Source: an uncultured Cellvibrionales bacterium (GTDB taxonomy: Bacteria > Pseudomonadota > Gammaproteobacteria > Pseudomonadales > UBA7434). From it: 10,404 nt of DNA. The notes beneath the pieces were generated by a model. That model searched no databases. It saw only the letters and a list, made by a program, of their open reading frames with translations, and was not told where the DNA came from. The stretch lies in the NCBI GenBank assembly GCA_937897785.1, contig CALCNB010000121.1, positions 1 to 10,404 of the forward strand, read 5' to 3'. Below, in pieces: positions 6,661-10,404 of this stretch (its first letter is position 1; every line of letters begins with the position of its first letter). A program made the position numbers and the translations under genes.

Positions 6661-7826
6661 GCTGCAATATCCCCTTTTAAGTTGGTTTCACTAAAAAATT
6701 GCTTCAGGAACTGCAGTTGATCCTTGGCAACTAATAGCGTGTTGAACTGCTTTTTAGCAATTTCAATTGTTTTTATAGCCTGATTTTCAGCGACTAAACA
6801 GCTTGAAGTAGCGACTGAAAAATCTGAGGTGTGTTCCTTCATCAGATTCGAGGCACATTGTACCATCTGATTGAAATACCAGCAAACATGTTTACGGGAT
6901 ATTTTCACAGCAAGATCAATAGCTTGATCTTTGTTAATGGTTGAGCGTTTTGCAACTCTATGAAGCAAATTTTGCGTTTCGAAACGGGCGTAATAGTCAT
7001 GAATCAATTCTAGGTGTTCAATAATCAGACCTTTTTGCCATGCAGTGAAGCACCCAGGCCTGTTAGTGCTTGTTTTTTGGGCGTTTTTTGGTAGTGGGTT
7101 CAGATATTGGTTGATTTCGGCAAAGATCCAAGGCCGTCCTTGGGCGGCTCTGCCGACCATTACGCCGCTCGCGGCGGTATGGTTAAGCACTTTTTGTGCA
7201 TTTTGACCAGAATCAATGTCGCCATTCGCGAACACGGGAATATTAACCGCAGCAACGACTTCGGCGATCGTGTCGTATTCAGCTAAACCATTAAACCGGC
7301 AAGCGCGGCTGCGGCCATGCACAGCCAGGGATTGAATACCGATATCCTCGGCCATTCGTGCTATTTGAACCGCATTTCTGTTCTCTAAGTCCCAGCCTGT
7401 TCGGATCTTCAGCGTTACAGGCACATCAACAGAATCAACGACTTGTTTCAGTATGTCGGCAACGAGAGAAGGGTTTTTCATTAAGGCAGAGCCAGCAAGT
7501 TTTTTACAGACCTTTTTGGCAGGGCAGCCCATATTAATATCGACAATTTGAGCGCCTGCATCGACATGATAACGGGCGGCTATCGCCATTTCGGCAGGAT
7601 CTGTGCCTACAATTTGAATCACTCTGGGTTCAGAGTCTGCCGCATCGGCTAGGCGCAGCAGAGATTTAGATGTTTGCCTGAGATCGGCTTTACTGGTGGA
7701 CATTTCAGCCGTGACCATCGCTGCGCCCATGCGATGACACACTTGGCGAAAGGGTTGGTCGGTGATGCCCGCCATGGGCGCCAGTACGGCTTGACCATCC
7801 AGTTGATAAGGGCCGATATTGATCAT
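6657..7826 (-). CDS. dusB: tRNA-dihydrouridine synthase B with an enlarged C-terminal domain
   Basis: DusB uses FMN and NADPH to reduce a D-loop uridine in tRNA to dihydrouridine. The TIM-barrel part is typical: VLAPMAGITDQPFR (14-27), INMGCPAKKVCKKLAGSALM (97-116) with the probable catalytic Cys101, VTLKIRTGW (137-145), AVHGRSRACRFNGLAEYD (168-185), FANGDI (199-204) and GVMVGRAAQGRPWIF (221-235). The protein has 389 residues, against about 321 in E. coli DusB. The extra length is in the C-terminal helical domain: about 20 residues after QYLNPLP (239-245), about 20 between HDYYARF (276-282) and the conserved RKHVCWY (311-317), and a further stretch before the final LKQFF (374-378). The flanking conserved motifs stay in one frame, so this is not a frameshift. 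It forms a coupled pair with fis and has no clear ribosome binding site of its own. Confidence 0.95.
   Translation of the reverse strand: MINIGPYQLDGQAVLAPMAGITDQPFRQVCHRMGAAMVTAEMSTSKADLRQTSKSLLRLADAADSEPRVIQIVGTDPAEMAIAARYHVDAGAQIVDINMGCPAKKVCKKLAGSALMKNPSLVADILKQVVDSVDVPVTLKIRTGWDLENRNAVQIARMAEDIGIQSLAVHGRSRACRFNGLAEYDTIAEVVAAVNIPVFANGDIDSGQNAQKVLNHTAASGVMVGRAAQGRPWIFAEINQYLNPLPKNAQKTSTNRPGCFTAWQKGLIIEHLELIHDYYARFETQNLLHRVAKRSTINKDQAIDLAVKISRKHVCWYFNQMVQCASNLMKEHTSDFSVATSSCLVAENQAIKTIEIAKKQFNTLLVAKDQLQFLKQFFSETNLKGDIAA
6670..6676 (-). promoter_or_regulatory. Strong ribosome binding site of fis inside dusB
   Basis: AAGGGGA on the minus strand lies nine bases before the fis ATG, within the last codons of dusB. 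It is the best Shine-Dalgarno match in the window, which fits the much higher protein level expected for Fis than for DusB from the same message. Confidence 0.7.
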
Positions 7827-7888
7827 AATAGCGATAGTTTATTAATGAGCGACTGTTGATAAGGCCATTGCCGGTCTCGATTTTGCGT

Positions 7889-7918
7889 ATAATAATCAGC
7901 TTTGCTTAAAGATACCAA
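7889..7918 (-). promoter_or_regulatory. Probable promoter of dusB-fis
   Basis: On the minus strand TTGGTA (7913-7918, 4 of 6) and TATTAT (7889-7894, 5 of 6) are 18 bases apart in the 123-base gap between prmA and dusB. The expected start of transcription leaves about 55 bases of leader before dusB. In E. coli the main fis promoter also precedes dusB, so the position is as expected. I could not recognise a convincing Fis-binding site or a GC-rich discriminator. Confidence 0.45.
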
Positions 7919-7949
7919 TAACAGCGACATTTTTTGCCTAGTAAGTACG

Positions 7950-8855
7950 CTATTTTTGCCCGTTAAGCCGGATCCATTGGTCAGTTGAGTGGGGTAATTG
8001 CATCGTCATTGATGATGCATAGGCAGTAGTAACGGCAGTGCATTGTTCGCTGAGTATTCCTGACAACATTATTTGACCGCCATCACGCAGCAAATCGATT
8101 AAGCGAGGTGCTAGCGTGATTAGTGGGCCGGCTAAAATGTTGGCCATCACTAAGTCGCAGCCATGCTTGGCCGAGCCGAACTGCTGCTGGAGGGGATCAT
8201 CAAGTGCTTCGGGTAGGCAGGTCACCAGCTTCGACGCATCGATACCGTTCTGCTCGGCGTTGGCAGCAGTGGCTATTAATGCTTGGGGGTCGTTATCAAC
8301 GCAGATTGCCAGCTCCGCGCCTAATAATAGTGCGGCGATGGCTAAGATACCTGAGCCGCAACCATAATCGATAATGCTCTGGCCTTTCATTGGATTGACC
8401 GCTAGCCATTCTAAACACATGGCAGTGGTTGGGTGGGTGCCAGTGCCAAAGGCTAATCCAGGATCAAGAATAATATTACAGGCATTTGGATCAGGTGGCT
8501 GTTGCCAGCTTGGTACAATCCATAGCTGTTGGCCAAATTGCATGGCAGAAAAGTCATCTAACCAGCGTCGTTCCCAGTCTTCATCGGCCACCCTTTCAAC
8601 TTCATAGGGCGGTAAGGGATGACCCAGCTGTTGGCTGAGTGCATCTAATAGATTTTCAAGATTAATATTTTGTGGAAACAGCGCGCTGAGTTTAGTGGCG
8701 TACCAGAGGGGGGTTTCGCCCACGCCAGGCTCGAGTAAAGGTTGGTCGGCATTGTCTTGCAATGTGACTGACAGCGCGCCTTGATTTAATAGCAATTGCT
8801 CGAGATGCTCAGCACTGTCTGCTTGCGTATGTAAATGCAGTTGAAGCCAGCTCAT
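7950..8855 (-). CDS. prmA: Ribosomal protein L11 methyltransferase
   Basis: PrmA trimethylates ribosomal protein L11 on amino groups using S-adenosylmethionine in the cytosol. The protein has 301 residues (E. coli 293). The N-terminal L11-recognition domain begins MSWLQLHLHT and includes DEDWERRWLDDFSAMQFG (91-108). The methyltransferase domain shows the PrmA signature LDPGLAFGTGTHPTT (130-144), the AdoMet-binding glycine-rich loop IIDYGCGSGILAIAAL (161-176), the acidic residue ending the second strand in CVDNDPQA (185-192), and the active-site motif MANILAGPL (237-245) followed by LSGIL (264-268). The gene begins 22 bases after the accC stop, so it is probably in the same operon, although its ribosome binding site is weak. 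In Pseudomonas a DUF3426 gene usually lies between prmA and dusB; here only 123 non-coding bases are present. Confidence 0.97.
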   Translation of the reverse strand: MSWLQLHLHTQADSAEHLEQLLLNQGALSVTLQDNADQPLLEPGVGETPLWYATKLSALFPQNINLENLLDALSQQLGHPLPPYEVERVADEDWERRWLDDFSAMQFGQQLWIVPSWQQPPDPNACNIILDPGLAFGTGTHPTTAMCLEWLAVNPMKGQSIIDYGCGSGILAIAALLLGAELAICVDNDPQALIATAANAEQNGIDASKLVTCLPEALDDPLQQQFGSAKHGCDLVMANILAGPLITLAPRLIDLLRDGGQIMLSGILSEQCTAVTTAYASSMTMQLPHSTDQWIRLNGQK

Positions 8856-8877
8856 GCTCGCCGCTTAGCACGCATGT

Positions 8878-10227
8878 TCACTTTTCTTCTGCGGCCAATT
8901 TATGTTCTAGGTAGTGAATATTGACGCCTCCACAACGAAATTCAGTGTCGCGAACTAAGCGTTGGTGTAATGCAGTATTGGATTTGATGCCATCAATCAC
9001 CAGTTCGTCTAAGGCATTACTCATACGCGTTAAAGCAGTGTCTCGATCGGGCCCGTAGGTAATCACTTTAGCAATCAAGGAGTCGTAATGAGGCGGGACG
9101 CTATAGCCGCTGTAAATGTGTGAATCAACACGGACGCCATTACCGCCTGGCGCATGAAAATGCTTAATAAGACCAGGACTTGGCATAAAGCTGTCGGGAT
9201 CTTCAGCATTAATTCGGCATTCAATAGCATGACCGGTAAATTGAATGTCGTCTTGCGTTAAGCTGAGTTTATTGCCGGAAGCAATCAACAATTGCTCTTT
9301 GACGATATCAACCCCAGTAATCATTTCTGATACAGGATGCTCAACTTGCACGCGGGTATTCATTTCAATAAAGAAAAACCCACCGTCTTCATAAAGAAAT
9401 TCAAAGGTACCTGCGCCACTGTAGCCAATCTCAATACAGGCCCTGGTGCAAGCTTCTGCTACTTCCGCTCGGATATCATCTGGAATTAAGGGTGCAGGTG
9501 CTTCTTCGATCACTTTTTGGTGGCGACGCTGTAATGAGCAGTCACGGTCACCAAGATGAATAGCTTGACCTTGGCCATCGGCTAATACTTGAATTTCGAC
9601 GTGGCGCGGGTTGCCGAGAAATTTTTCCAGATAAACGGTATCGTCGCCAAACGCTGCCTTAGCTTCAGCTTGGGTTAAAGCAATCGAGCTAATCAAGTCG
9701 CTATCTGACTCAACAACTCGCATACCGCGACCACCACCGCCGGCAGCGGCTTTAATAATAACCGGGTAGCCAATCTCGGTGGCGATTTTTAATGATCGAC
9801 TGCCATCATCGGTCAGTGGTCCATTAGAACCCGGAACCGTCGGCACGCCAGCTTTTTGCATAGCTTCGATAGCGGCAACTTTATCACCCATGATGCGAAT
9901 AACGCTAGCGCTAGGGCCGATAAACGTGAAACCGCTTTTTTCTACTTGTTCAGCAAAGTCGGCATTTTCAGCTAAAAAACCGTAGCCAGGATGAATACCA
10001 TCGGCATTGGTCACTTCTGCCGCGCTAATGATTGCATGGCTGCTTAAGTAACTTTGTGTTGAGGGTGCTGGGCCAATACAAACGGCCTCATCAGCCAGAC
10101 GAACGTGCATGAGATCGGCATCGGCAGTGCTGTGAACAGCAACGGTCTTGATACCTAATTCGCGGCAGGCGCGGAGAATTCGTAGAGCGATTTCTCCGCG
10201 ATTAGCGATAACAACTTTGTTTAGCAT
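8878..10227 (-). CDS. accC: Acetyl-CoA carboxylase, biotin carboxylase subunit
   Basis: AccC carboxylates the biotin carried on AccB using ATP and bicarbonate, the first half of the acetyl-CoA carboxylase reaction that makes malonyl-CoA. Its 449 residues equal the E. coli length. The N-terminal domain starts MLNKVVIANRGEIALRILRA, with DGIHPGYGFLAENADFA at 76-92. The ATP-grasp domain has Lys116, Lys159 before the glycine loop AAGGGGRGMR (161-170), EKFLGNPRHVEIQVLAD (201-217, His209), the RDCSLQRRHQKVIEEAP loop (228-244) with Gln233, His236 and Lys238, Glu276, and IEMNTRVQVEHPVSE (287-301) with Glu288, Asn290 and Arg292. Arg338 of the C-terminal domain is present in ECRINAEDP. All catalytic residues known from E. 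coli are at identical positions. The start is supported by AGGA at 10237-10240, nine bases upstream. The gap from accB is 70 bases with no terminator seen. Confidence 0.98.
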   Translation of the reverse strand: MLNKVVIANRGEIALRILRACRELGIKTVAVHSTADADLMHVRLADEAVCIGPAPSTQSYLSSHAIISAAEVTNADGIHPGYGFLAENADFAEQVEKSGFTFIGPSASVIRIMGDKVAAIEAMQKAGVPTVPGSNGPLTDDGSRSLKIATEIGYPVIIKAAAGGGGRGMRVVESDSDLISSIALTQAEAKAAFGDDTVYLEKFLGNPRHVEIQVLADGQGQAIHLGDRDCSLQRRHQKVIEEAPAPLIPDDIRAEVAEACTRACIEIGYSGAGTFEFLYEDGGFFFIEMNTRVQVEHPVSEMITGVDIVKEQLLIASGNKLSLTQDDIQFTGHAIECRINAEDPDSFMPSPGLIKHFHAPGGNGVRVDSHIYSGYSVPPHYDSLIAKVITYGPDRDTALTRMSNALDELVIDGIKSNTALHQRLVRDTEFRCGGVNIHYLEHKLAAEEK

Positions 10228-10297
10228 GTTGGTTGGTCCTATCCAATACCGGTAATGTTTGAGGACAAGGGAAGACTCGTCCGGCAGTTAAGCGGAG

Positions 10298-10404
10298 TTA
10301 AGCGATAATGATAAGCTGCTGGTCAAATTCAACCGGCTCACCATCGTTGACTAATATCGCCTGTACAACACCCGATTGGTCTGCTTCGATTTGATTCATC
10401 ATTT
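10298..10404 (-). CDS. accB: Biotin carboxyl carrier protein of acetyl-CoA carboxylase, C-terminal 34 residues
   Basis: This is the 3' end of the gene for the biotin carrier subunit that shuttles carboxyl groups from AccC to the carboxyltransferase. The visible residues run from MMNQIEADQSG to the end EFDQQLIIIA. They match the last strands of the E. coli biotinyl domain (MMNQIEAD, ILVESGQPVEFDEPL). The two outermost bases (10403-10404) are AA, fitting the AAA codon of the biotinylated lysine in the AMKMMNQ motif, which is therefore cut by the window edge. The start and most of the gene lie outside. It is the first visible gene of the accB-accC operon. Confidence 0.95.
   Translation of the reverse strand, partial: MMNQIEADQSGVVQAILVNDGEPVEFDQQLIIIA

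Noticed and set aside
6657..7100. Frameshift or pseudogene explanation for the long dusB C-terminus
   Set aside because: Conserved motifs before (HDYYARF), within (RKHVCWY) and at the end (LKQFF) of the extra segments remain in the same frame, and the stop is coupled to fis by the normal ATGA overlap.
10228..10297. Regulatory structure or terminator between accB and accC
   Set aside because: Only short scattered complementarities (CCGG to CCGG at a distance) were found and no T-run. The gap looks like ordinary operon spacing.

Overview
The window is a stretch of gammaproteobacterial chromosome in which every supportable gene lies on the minus strand, so the genes read from the right edge to the left. 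All the core proteins align closely, residue by residue from memory, with their Escherichia coli counterparts. The order accB-accC-prmA-dusB-fis-purH-purD is the arrangement I know from Pseudomonas-like gammaproteobacteria. The moderate, slightly AT-rich composition and the membrane parvulin/HupE pair would fit a marine or Cellvibrio-like member of the Pseudomonadales. That placement is inference, and I cannot name a genus.

Right part (10404 to about 6212): the 3' end of accB (biotin carboxyl carrier protein) and all of accC (biotin carboxylase) supply the first half-reaction of fatty-acid synthesis. They are followed by prmA (ribosomal protein L11 methyltransferase). After a 123-base gap with a plausible promoter come dusB (tRNA dihydrouridine synthase) and fis (nucleoid protein), joined by a 4-base ATGA overlap. 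A hairpin plus T-run about 105 bases past the fis stop looks like the intrinsic terminator of this block.

Middle (6211 to 3153): purH and purD form a two-gene purine unit 36 bases apart. PurD makes glycinamide ribonucleotide early in the IMP pathway and PurH performs the last two steps. A weak sigma-70-like promoter precedes purH. I saw no PurR-like operator.

Left part (3152 to 1): two overlapping genes encode a membrane-anchored parvulin-like peptidyl-prolyl isomerase and a HupE/UreJ-family membrane protein, a recurrent pair that may handle a metal. The start of gshA (glutamate-cysteine ligase) follows and is cut by the left edge.

The window is mostly ordinary core genome. The most interesting parts are the parvulin-HupE pair placed next to glutathione synthesis, and a DusB whose C-terminal helical domain is enlarged by in-frame insertions. 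I found no RNA genes, CRISPR arrays, insertion sequences or other mobile elements.
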